The position numbers and the translations under genes are program-made. From DAOPXV01 sp035352535 (GTDB taxonomy: Bacteria > Muiribacteriota > UBA9980), in the NCBI GenBank assembly GCA_964545075.1, contig CAZJFS010000088.1, positions 1 to 17,188 on the forward strand: 17,188 bases of DNA, given 5' to 3'. Positions 7,696 through 13,967 of the stretch are shown in pieces. Each line of letters starts with the position of its first letter. Within the stretch, counting starts at the first letter, position 1. Under the pieces are notes generated by a model that was not told the DNA's origin, searched no databases, and was given only the letters and a program-made list of their open reading frames with translations.

Positions 7696-7741
7696 TTTTT
7701 AAACCTGCTGAACTATATGGACCGCTATGCTTCAGTGAATA

Positions 7742-8176
7742 TTATTTGATCTCTATTTTCTTGGTTTCTTTCGGTTTTTCGGCCTTCGGAATCGTGACGT
7801 TTAAAACGCCTTCCTGATACTCGGCTGATATCTCCGCGGGATTAACGTTTTCAGGGACCTCGAAAGTCCTTAAGAATGAGCCGTATTTTCTTTCGCTATA
7901 GTAGTAATTGTTTTCTTTCTTCTCTTTTTTGTCCTCGCACATGCCTGATATTTTAAGAACTCCATCTTCGAGTTCTATCTTGATATCGTCTTTTTTTATG
8001 CCGGGAAGCTCCGCCGAAAGATGCCATTTATCGGCCTCCTCATATACTTCCACCGCCGGAACAAAATCACACGCGTTCTCCTTGTTCTTGAAAAAATCAT
8101 CACTCAAGAAATTTTTGAATGTGTTACGAATCCCTAAAAGCTCGTTCATTGGATTTGCCCATTTAATTATCTTCAT
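7742..8176 (-). CDS. Small heat-shock protein, Hsp20/alpha-crystallin family
   Basis: A 144-residue Hsp20 chaperone, which holds unfolding proteins without ATP as an oligomer in the cytoplasm. After a short N-terminal arm (about 1-38), the alpha-crystallin domain runs from about 39 to 134: VPAVEVYEEADKWHLSAELP, then GIKKDDIKIELEDGVLKISG, then RKYGSFLRTFEVPENVNPAE, and EYQEGVLNVTIPKAE with the family's GVL motif. The tail ends KKIEIK, containing the I-x-I motif used for oligomer assembly. The ATG at 8176-8174 has a perfect AAGGAGG at ideal distance, so translation should be strong. The gene is convergent with rqcP and divergent from the C11 peptidase gene. Its upstream region has a sigma54 promoter (8221-8237), not a visible CIRCE element. 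Confidence 0.95.
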   Translation of the reverse strand: MKIIKWANPMNELLGIRNTFKNFLSDDFFKNKENACDFVPAVEVYEEADKWHLSAELPGIKKDDIKIELEDGVLKISGMCEDKKEKKENNYYYSERKYGSFLRTFEVPENVNPAEISAEYQEGVLNVTIPKAEKPKETKKIEIK

Positions 8177-8220
8177 ATAAATTCCTCCTTAGTGGTTTTT
8201 TGTTTTACGCAAATTAATAA

Positions 8221-8237
8221 TGCAAATTGCGTGCCAA
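8221..8237 (-). promoter_or_regulatory. Sigma54 (RpoN) -24/-12 promoter of hsp20
   Basis: Reading the minus strand, TTGGCACG (8237-8230), four bases (CAAT) and TTGCA (8225-8221) match the sigma54 consensus TGGCACG-N4-TTGCW at every fixed position. The predicted start, near 8210, gives a leader of about 33 nt that contains the AAGGAGG site. No good sigma70 promoter was seen in the same stretch. A sigma54 promoter implies control by an AAA+ enhancer-binding activator. Confidence 0.85.
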
Positions 8238-8264
8238 TTTTTTTAAAATATTGAAAAGCCTTGA

Positions 8265-8278
8265 AAAGCATGTGCTTT
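8265..8278. promoter_or_regulatory. Inverted repeat AAAGCA-N2-TGCTTT upstream of the sigma54 promoter
   Basis: A 6-bp dyad centred about 60 bp upstream of the predicted hsp20 start. It overlaps the second copy of a TTGAAAAGC direct repeat (8251-8259 and 8261-8269). It could be a regulator or bending-protein site; no specific protein can be named. Confidence 0.35.
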
Positions 8279-8321
8279 AAAAAGTTCACTTTCTTTTTAT
8301 TCTTTTCTTTTTTTACAAAAA

Positions 8322-8355
8322 TTCCACATCGGGTTTGTTGAAATTTTCCACATCG
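8322..8355. repeat. Direct repeat TTCCACATCG x2, candidate enhancer for hsp20
   Basis: TTCCACATCG occurs at 8322-8331 and again at 8346-8355, a 24-bp period. The copies lie about 112-145 bp upstream of the predicted sigma54 start, the usual distance for enhancer-binding protein sites. A second pair, AAAGTTCAC, occurs at 8281-8289 and 8362-8370. The repeats are seen directly; the binding role is inferred. Confidence 0.5.
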
Positions 8356-8398
8356 CTCATTAAAGTTCACGGTTTTATGACTAAATTAGGGCGATTAC

Positions 8399-8427
8399 TT
8401 GACATAAGCCCATGTTTATATTATAAT
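8399..8427 (+). promoter_or_regulatory. Consensus sigma70-type promoter of the C11 peptidase gene
   Basis: A perfect TTGACA (8399-8404), a 17-bp spacer and a perfect TATAAT (8422-8427). The start would be near 8434, leaving a leader of about 85 nt to the ATG at 8519. The leader contains an imperfect hairpin at 8470-8491 (ATGCGCGGC against GTCGGGCAT with one G/G mismatch, loop TTGG), just before the ribosome binding site. Confidence 0.85.
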
Positions 8428-8518
8428 TAAAGAAACATTTTTTAATTTTTGAAAATTTTTTTAATTAAGATGCGCGGCTTGGGTCGGGCATTTTGATCAT
8501 ATAGGAGTGAATGTAGTA

Positions 8519-11227
8519 ATGAGTAAGAAAAAATTCTACACCTTCGTTTGCGCTGCAATTTCAATCATCTTCTGGCTTTCATCGGCCGCGTCTGTTTTAG
8601 CGGCGACGCAAGCCGACTGGACAATTCTTTCATATCTTTCAGCCGATAACGACCTCGAAAAAAACGCTCTTTGCGATATTAACGAAATGGAAAGCGCGGG
8701 ACCCGGCCCGAATATAAACATAATAGTCCAACTTGACAGACCTCAAAACAGTTATAACGACGGCGCTAATAACTTCGGCGAAGCCGTCAGAATAAAGATA
8801 CAAAAAGACAAGGATCCCGTTAAAATCGGTTCCCCGATTATTGCCAAACTCGGCAACATCAACAGCGGCGATCCAAAAACTCTTTCAGACTTCATAGAAT
8901 GGGGCGTTAAAAATTATCCCGCCAAAAGATATATTCTCACCGTATGGAGCCACGGCTCAGGCTGGAAAACGATACCTTACGAAAATATTTCAACAGCCGG
9001 AAACGACAACAAAGGCCCCAGGACGAAATATCTCCGGAAGCTTTCCGAAAAGCCGGAATATTACTTCAACAACCTTAAATCAATGAATATTCTTCCGCTT
9101 TCGCGCGCCACCGGATCTCCTCTTTTAATTGGCGATTTAAATATAAATATTGAAAAGTGCATATCTTATGATGACACTTCCAATTCCGCGATCACTTTAA
9201 ACCAGCTTCACGACTCCATAAAAAAAGGCTGCGAGGCAGCCGGACTTACAAACGGCTTTGATATAATCTGGTTCGACGCATGCCTTATGAGCATGATCGA
9301 AGTCGCATCGGCCGTTTCCGATTGCGGATCTTATATGATCGCATCCGAGGAAGTTACGCCGGACGAAGGCTGGAACCATGTTAAGGTAGTGAACGCGCTC
9401 AACAAATCATACGAACTGCCAACGGCCGATATTGCCCAGATGATAGCTTCAAAATTCGTCGATTCGTATAGAAGAAAACGGAATACGCCTGCCGTTAAAG
9501 AAAATGACGGCGATTCCGAGTTCCTGCCCGTTACCATGAACGCTATAAACCTCGCTAAAGCAGGAGAAACGGTTGCCGCGATAAACGATTTCGTGAAAAC
9601 GGCGGCGGACCCCGTTTTAAATCCCGCGCTTACCGACTCTTTAACTTACGTACAACGATTTAATGATCCTGATTATGTAGATCTTATCCATTTCGTGGAT
9701 ATTTTAAGCGGCTCCGTAAGTTCAAAACCGCTGGCCCAAAGCGCGGCCGCTTTAAAACAGAAGCTTTCCGAACTGATACTCAAATCCCAGCACAATTCGC
9801 CGGCTTTTAAGAACGCCCGCGGAATATCAATATATTTCCCGGCCAAGGATTACGACAACGCCTACGACGGCATAAATTTCTCGAAAATATGCGAATGGAA
9901 CCAGTTCATAAAAAGCTACCTGTTCCCAAAAAATTCGGAGGTCGTAACTTTTGAAAACTGCTTAATAAAAAGCGCGAACAACGACGGACGCATTTCGCCT
10001 AACGACACACCCGAACTCGTGGCGACCATCTTAAATACCGGATCTAAACCGGCTTCCAACTGCCGCTTCACGCTTTCCGGAAAAAACGCGGGAATTAAGA
10101 TCATCTCTTCTGAAGCGCATGCGGCCGAGATAAAACCGGGCGAGCGCGTCGAAGTTTCATTTAAAATATCCGCGATATCCGCGAAAGCCGGACAAAAATT
10201 ATCCTTCGATCTCAATTACACTGGCGCAAACGCTGAAATGACCGTTAAAATAGCCACTCTCGCGCTAGAGGTCAAACAGCCTTTCGTAAAAACGTCAAAC
10301 CTTCTTCTCATATTGGGAACCATCGATCAGCCTGTCGAAAAACAATATTCCGATTCCCTGGCCGGCTTGTCGCAAAACTATGACATATGGAGAACCCTTA
10401 CCGACGGGCCTATAAACGCCGCCATCCTTAACAAATACATCAACGGCGGAACGGTTTTCAGAATAGTTCCCGATTCGTCGATACAAAATAAAATAACGCG
10501 CGACGAGGTCCTGGTATGGGAATCATATCTGAAAAAAGGCGGTTCGCTTTTAATAACCGGACAGGACGTCGGCGCCATGATAAGCGAAACTCCCCTTTAC
10601 ATAAACTTTTTAAAATGCAACCTCAACTCCGACAGCGGCGGCACGACCAAGCTTTTGGGCATGGATATCTTCGAAGGCAAAAATTACTCATTAAACGGCC
10701 CGAATTCGGCCGATAATCAGATATTTTTAGACGATATCTCCCCCCGCGCGGGAGCGACCCCTATATTTAAATATGATAATCAGAAGGTAGCGGGCGTTTT
10801 CGTCAAGACGCCTGAATACAGAGTTATATACCTTGCGTTCGGCCTCGAAGCAGTGGCAGGCGTCAACGAACGCACCGAAATAATTTCAACGGCATTGAAG
10901 CTTCTTCCGTTCAGTCTCGAAACAGGGCTTGACGCCGTATCCGACGTTTCATCCTCGAAAAGCTCTCCGGAAGCCGCCCTCACCAATATCGAAAGAACTC
11001 GCGAATCAATAGTTTCAGATCTCAACGAATCGAAATATTCATCCGCCGAGCAACTTGCGTCTTACGTTTCCGGCCTCGATACGCCGGGCGCTAAAGAGCC
11101 GTTCAAACCAGTGCTTAAAACCATTTCCGAAATGCTTCGCTCGAAGCTCATTCAAAACCAGGCGATCTCTGCCGAAGAAACCTCCGCGATAAACTCAATT
11201 CTCGCTAAAATAAACGCCATAAAATAA
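8519..11227 (+). CDS. Secreted clostripain-family (C11) cysteine peptidase with long C-terminal extension
   Basis: A 902-residue exported protein. A signal peptide spans about 1-28 (MSKKK, hydrophobic core, cleavage after VLA). The C11 peptidase domain covers about 30-470: WTILSYLSADNDLE at the start, the catalytic histidine H145 in WSHGSGW, and the catalytic cysteine C255 in WFDACLMS, followed by the conserved ASEEVTPDEGW. Clostripain-type enzymes cleave after Arg or Lys. Residues 475-590 look like an Ig/CARDB-type beta domain. Residues 594-795 resemble a class I glutamine-amidotransferase-like fold (LLLILGT, YLKKGGSLLITGQD) of unknown role. The last 100 residues are helical and charged. ATG at 8519 is chosen because AGGAG (8503-8507) is 11 nt upstream; a GTG at 8507 overlaps that site. 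The gene is monocistronic, between its own promoter and terminator. It is probably a surface or extracellular protease; the function of the C-terminal half is unknown. Confidence 0.9.
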   Translation: MSKKKFYTFVCAAISIIFWLSSAASVLAATQADWTILSYLSADNDLEKNALCDINEMESAGPGPNINIIVQLDRPQNSYNDGANNFGEAVRIKIQKDKDPVKIGSPIIAKLGNINSGDPKTLSDFIEWGVKNYPAKRYILTVWSHGSGWKTIPYENISTAGNDNKGPRTKYLRKLSEKPEYYFNNLKSMNILPLSRATGSPLLIGDLNINIEKCISYDDTSNSAITLNQLHDSIKKGCEAAGLTNGFDIIWFDACLMSMIEVASAVSDCGSYMIASEEVTPDEGWNHVKVVNALNKSYELPTADIAQMIASKFVDSYRRKRNTPAVKENDGDSEFLPVTMNAINLAKAGETVAAINDFVKTAADPVLNPALTDSLTYVQRFNDPDYVDLIHFVDILSGSVSSKPLAQSAAALKQKLSELILKSQHNSPAFKNARGISIYFPAKDYDNAYDGINFSKICEWNQFIKSYLFPKNSEVVTFENCLIKSANNDGRISPNDTPELVATILNTGSKPASNCRFTLSGKNAGIKIISSEAHAAEIKPGERVEVSFKISAISAKAGQKLSFDLNYTGANAEMTVKIATLALEVKQPFVKTSNLLLILGTIDQPVEKQYSDSLAGLSQNYDIWRTLTDGPINAAILNKYINGGTVFRIVPDSSIQNKITRDEVLVWESYLKKGGSLLITGQDVGAMISETPLYINFLKCNLNSDSGGTTKLLGMDIFEGKNYSLNGPNSADNQIFLDDISPRAGATPIFKYDNQKVAGVFVKTPEYRVIYLAFGLEAVAGVNERTEIISTALKLLPFSLETGLDAVSDVSSSKSSPEAALTNIERTRESIVSDLNESKYSSAEQLASYVSGLDTPGAKEPFKPVLKTISEMLRSKLIQNQAISAEETSAINSILAKINAIK

Positions 11228-11240
11228 AAAAGAAAATATA

Positions 11241-11297
11241 CGATATAAAAAAAGAACTCTCGCAAGCCGTCGCTGCGAGAGTTCTTTTTTTATATCG
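11241..11297. terminator. Perfect 24-bp hairpin terminator after the C11 peptidase gene
   Basis: Positions 11241-11264 pair without mismatch with 11274-11297 around a 9-nt loop. The GC-rich core GAACTCTCGCA/TGCGAGAGTTC is flanked by A7 and T7, so it can stop transcription from either side. It starts 14 nt after the peptidase stop codon. Confidence 0.93.
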
Positions 11298-11377
11298 ATG
11301 ATTTCCCCCTGAGCTTTATATCCAATCAGAAACCGGCATTTGCAATTTATTCATTGTTTGAATTCCCGTTCAGCCAA

Positions 11378-11461
11378 TCCCGCTTCGCAGGCTCCGCCTG
11401 CGAAACCTCCGCGTTCACGCAAGCGAAGCTTGCGCGAACGCAAAGTCGGGGATAGGCGGGA
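11378..11461. repeat. Intergenic double-hairpin element (REP/BIME-like)
   Basis: Outer arms TCCCGC (11378-11383) and GCGGGA (11456-11461) enclose two hairpins. The first is TTCGCAGGC/GCCTGCGAA (11384-11404, 3-nt loop). The second spans 11411-11441 with a 14-bp stem with one A/C mismatch and a GAA loop. The GC content is far above the surrounding intergenic DNA. No reading frame fits. The layout resembles mobile REP-type elements, but copies elsewhere in the genome cannot be checked here. Confidence 0.6.
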
Positions 11462-11468
11462 GATACTA

Positions 11469-11505
11469 AGGGGGAGGGAAGGGATGATATCCCTTCCCTC
11501 CCCCT
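11469..11505. repeat. Perfect 17-bp inverted repeat, purine/pyrimidine segregated
   Basis: AGGGGGAGGGAAGGGAT (11469-11485) is the exact reverse complement of 11489-11505, with a GAT loop. One arm is nearly all purine and the other nearly all pyrimidine. There is no T tract after it, so it is not a standard terminator. Its right half recurs after the assembly gap (11636-11660). Confidence 0.8.
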
Positions 11506-11690
11506 ATCAGAGTTCTTCTTTTTCGTATTCGTATTNNNNNNNNNNNNNNNNNNNNNNNNNNNNNNNNNNNNNNNNNNNNNNNNNNNNNNNNNNNNNNNNN
11601 NNNNNNNNNNNNNNNNNNNNNNNNNNNNNNNNNNNGGGATGATATCCCTTCCCTCCCCCTATCAGAGTTCTTCTTTTTCGTATTCGTATT
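11481..11690. other. Scaffold gap (100 N) with identical 55-nt flanks
   Basis: Positions 11536-11635 are exactly 100 N, the usual placeholder for a gap of unknown size. The 55 nt before it (11481-11535) are identical to the 55 nt after it (11636-11690). This suggests two contigs that share an end of k-mer length. The true sequence may have no gap at all, or may contain more repeat copies. Confidence 0.9.
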
Positions 11691-11708
11691 CTTTTTCGTA
11701 TTCGTATT
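11673..11708. repeat. 18-nt tandem repeat CTTTTTCGTATTCGTATT
   Basis: Two perfect copies lie at 11673-11690 and 11691-11708. One more copy ends the left contig at 11518-11535. Each unit contains two TCGTATT steps. The copy number in the genome is uncertain because the assembly breaks exactly at a unit boundary. The array lies just downstream of the metG stop codon. The rest of 11298-11725 outside the listed repeats shows no gene. Confidence 0.85.
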
Positions 11709-11725
11709 TTTATATTCTGCTTATA

Positions 11726-13750
11726 TTATGATATTTTACCGCCGGAAGCGATATCCGCCATGGGTGTTAGAAGCGCGAGGGTTTCACCGCTGGACGCGGC
11801 GAGAACCATGCCTTCGGACATTCCGAACTTCATTTTGCGGGGTTTCAGGTTGTTAACGACGACAACGAGCTTGCCGACGAGATCTTCCTTTTTATAGTTC
11901 TTTTTGATGCCGGCGAAGACGTTCTTGGTAGTGGTTCCGACCTCGAGGGTGAGCTGGAGTAGTTTATCGGCGCCTTCAACGTCTTTGGCGTCGATAATTT
12001 TAGCGACGCGCAGATCTATTTTCTGGAAGTCCTCGATGGTGATCTCGGGAAGCGTCGGCGCCTCGTTTTTGGGGGCACCCGGCACCGGAGGTTCGAGCGC
12101 TTTGGCTTTCAAGAGGTCCTGTTTCGTCTCTTCGATCATGGCGTCTATCTTCTCCTGTTCTATCCTGGTTATAAGAGGTTTGAACTCGTTTATCTTGTGG
12201 TTTTCAAGGATCGTAGCGGCGGAGCCGAAGCGGAGTTCGCCGGCGTTTAAAAGTTCCTCGGCCGCGGCGACGTATTCGGGCAGGATGGGCTTGAGATAGA
12301 CCATAAAGGTTTTAAAGCAGTTGAGAACGGCGGATAAAACCTTGTGGCACTTTTCAGGATTTTCCTTAACGAGCGACCAGGGACGGCTGTCGTCGATATA
12401 TTTATTGACGTCATTGGCGAGTTTTATAACGCGCGATATAACCTGTGAAACTTCTCGCCCTTCGTAGCTTTTGGCTATCTCGACGGAAGCCGCGGCGGTG
12501 GAATCGAAGAGCGCTTTCCCGTCGGCGTCCATCTCGCATATAACGCCCTTGAAGTTTTTATTGAGGAGTCCGGAAACGCGGGAGGCGATGTTTGTGATGT
12601 TCCCGACAAGTTCGGAGTTGACCTTGTAGAGGAAGTCATTGAGTGAAAGGTTAATATCTTCGATACCCGAGTTGAACTTCGAAGCATAATAATATCTAAG
12701 GTATTCGGGATGCAAGTATTTGAGGTATGTCTTGGCATTTATGAAGGTGCCTTTGGATTTAGACATTTTTTCGTTATCCACCTTAAGCATACCGTGTATG
12801 AAAATTTTGTCCGGCCTTTTAATATCCGCGGCCATAAGCATAGCAGGCCAGAAAAGAGTATGAAAATAAAGAATGTCTTTTCCTATAAAATGATATATTT
12901 CACTTTTAGGATCGCACCAGTATTGCTCGAAGGTCTTTCCATTCTTTTTGGCCCAGTTGGTAAGAGAGGCCATGTAACCGACGGGAGCGTCATACCAGAC
13001 GTAGAAATATTTATCCGCGGTACCTGGAATTTTAAATCCGAAATAAGGCTCATCGCGGGAAATATCCCAGTCTTTAAGACCGTCCTTGAACCATTCCTTA
13101 AGTTTGTTCTTGACCTCGACGGGCATGTGATCCTCTTCGAGCCATACGCTGAGCTCTTTTTGGAGCTTACTTAATTCGAAAAAGAAGTGCGTCGAATCTT
13201 TCATTACCGGTTTGTTTCTACATATGGTGCAATAAGCGTCTAAAACATCGGTAACGGAATAGGTGGCGGAGCAGACGTCGCATGAATCGCCGTACTGGTC
13301 GGGCGCTTTGCATTTGGGACATGTGCCTTTTATAAAGCGGTCGGGCAGGAACATTTTATCATGGTCGCAATAGAGTTGTTTTATATTGCGTTCAGTGATG
13401 AGATTTTTTTCCCTTGCCTTAGCGTATATGCTTTCGGTAAGAATCCGGTTTTCTTCGCTGTGAGTGGTATGAAAATTATCAAAATCGACATGGAAACTCT
13501 TGAAATCCTTTAATTGCTCGGTGTGCATACGCTCAACCATAACTTCCGGAGCAATGCCGAGTTTTCTCGCGGAGATCATAGCCGGAGTACCGTGCGTATC
13601 GTTTCCGCAAATGTATAGGCATTCATTGCCGGAATGCTTCTGGTAACGGACAAAAATGTCCGCCTGAATGTATTCGACAAGATGCCCCAGGTGAACGTCG
13701 CCGTTGGCGTATGGAAGCCCCGCCGTAACAATTATCTTTCTCTTTTCCAA
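11726..13750 (-). CDS. metG: Methionyl-tRNA synthetase
   Basis: A 674-residue cytoplasmic class I synthetase that charges tRNA-Met, close in length and layout to the E. coli enzyme. The Rossmann fold opens with KIIVTAGLPYANGDVHLGHL, with the HIGH-type motif HLGH at 20-23. The connective peptide carries the zinc knuckle C144-C147 and C157-C160 (CPKC, CDVC), plus a further CTIC pair at 174-177. The KMSKS loop is at 328-332. The anticodon-binding helical domain follows, and about 570-674 forms the C-terminal tRNA-binding/dimerisation OB fold (KIDLRVAKIIDAKDVEGADK, NLKPRKMKFGMSEGMVLAAS). The start is TTG at 13750-13748, with GAGGAG at good distance; no upstream ATG fits. It is the only gene of its transcription unit here and is divergent from the TIG lipoprotein gene. 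Confidence 0.97.
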   Translation of the reverse strand: MEKRKIIVTAGLPYANGDVHLGHLVEYIQADIFVRYQKHSGNECLYICGNDTHGTPAMISARKLGIAPEVMVERMHTEQLKDFKSFHVDFDNFHTTHSEENRILTESIYAKAREKNLITERNIKQLYCDHDKMFLPDRFIKGTCPKCKAPDQYGDSCDVCSATYSVTDVLDAYCTICRNKPVMKDSTHFFFELSKLQKELSVWLEEDHMPVEVKNKLKEWFKDGLKDWDISRDEPYFGFKIPGTADKYFYVWYDAPVGYMASLTNWAKKNGKTFEQYWCDPKSEIYHFIGKDILYFHTLFWPAMLMAADIKRPDKIFIHGMLKVDNEKMSKSKGTFINAKTYLKYLHPEYLRYYYASKFNSGIEDINLSLNDFLYKVNSELVGNITNIASRVSGLLNKNFKGVICEMDADGKALFDSTAAASVEIAKSYEGREVSQVISRVIKLANDVNKYIDDSRPWSLVKENPEKCHKVLSAVLNCFKTFMVYLKPILPEYVAAAEELLNAGELRFGSAATILENHKINEFKPLITRIEQEKIDAMIEETKQDLLKAKALEPPVPGAPKNEAPTLPEITIEDFQKIDLRVAKIIDAKDVEGADKLLQLTLEVGTTTKNVFAGIKKNYKKEDLVGKLVVVVNNLKPRKMKFGMSEGMVLAASSGETLALLTPMADIASGGKIS

Positions 13751-13824
13751 TTTTATTCTCCTCTGCCCGTTTTTTTATAGTTTAAAATAAATAGCTTCAA
13801 CTAAAGCCGTATTTATAATGGATT

Positions 13825-13853
13825 ATTTTACCATAAACCCCCCGCTTTTTCAA
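13825..13853 (-). promoter_or_regulatory. Sigma70-type promoter of metG
   Basis: The minus strand has TTGAAA (13853-13848), a 17-bp spacer with a run of G, and TAAAAT (13830-13825). The start would be near 13818, giving a leader of about 68 nt. That is too short for a T-box, and no T-box features were seen. Confidence 0.7.
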
Positions 13854-13860
13854 TAAAATT

Positions 13861-13875
13861 TTACCCTACGGGTAA
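13861..13875. promoter_or_regulatory. Palindrome TTACCC-N3-GGGTAA in the metG/lipoprotein intergenic region
   Basis: A perfect 6-bp inverted repeat with a TAC spacer, 7 bp upstream of the metG -35 element and about 90 bp upstream of the lipoprotein gene. It could be an operator for either gene. No clear promoter for the lipoprotein gene was found between it and the ATG at 13968. Confidence 0.4.
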
Positions 13876-13967
13876 TAATATAAATGCCGATAAAATAATA
13901 TAAGGTGTGTTTTATTAAATTAAACTTTTACAATTCTAATAAATTTAAAACAGGAGATAGATCATAA

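Noticed and set aside
8507..8518. GTG at 8507 as the start of the C11 peptidase
   Set aside because: The GTG overlaps the AGGAG site itself and nothing upstream could serve as a ribosome binding site. ATG at 8519 has that site at a usable distance and gives a better signal peptide.
8177..8518. CIRCE or CtsR operator for hsp20
   Set aside because: No TTAGCACTC-N9-GAGTGCTAA and no CtsR-type heptad repeat is present; the dyads seen do not match them.
11340..11642. Plus-strand open frame across the N gap
   Set aside because: It runs through the hairpin cluster and the 100 N and has no family similarity.
11673..11708. Possible CRISPR array from the 18-nt repeats
   Set aside because: The units are contiguous, without spacers, and too short; this is a simple tandem repeat.
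12475..13174. Antisense and alternative-frame open frames within metG
   Set aside because: They overlap conserved metG sequence in other frames and have no domain or ribosome binding site.
13751..13850. T-box riboswitch before metG
   Set aside because: The leader from the predicted start is only about 68 nt and has no T-box sequence or terminator.
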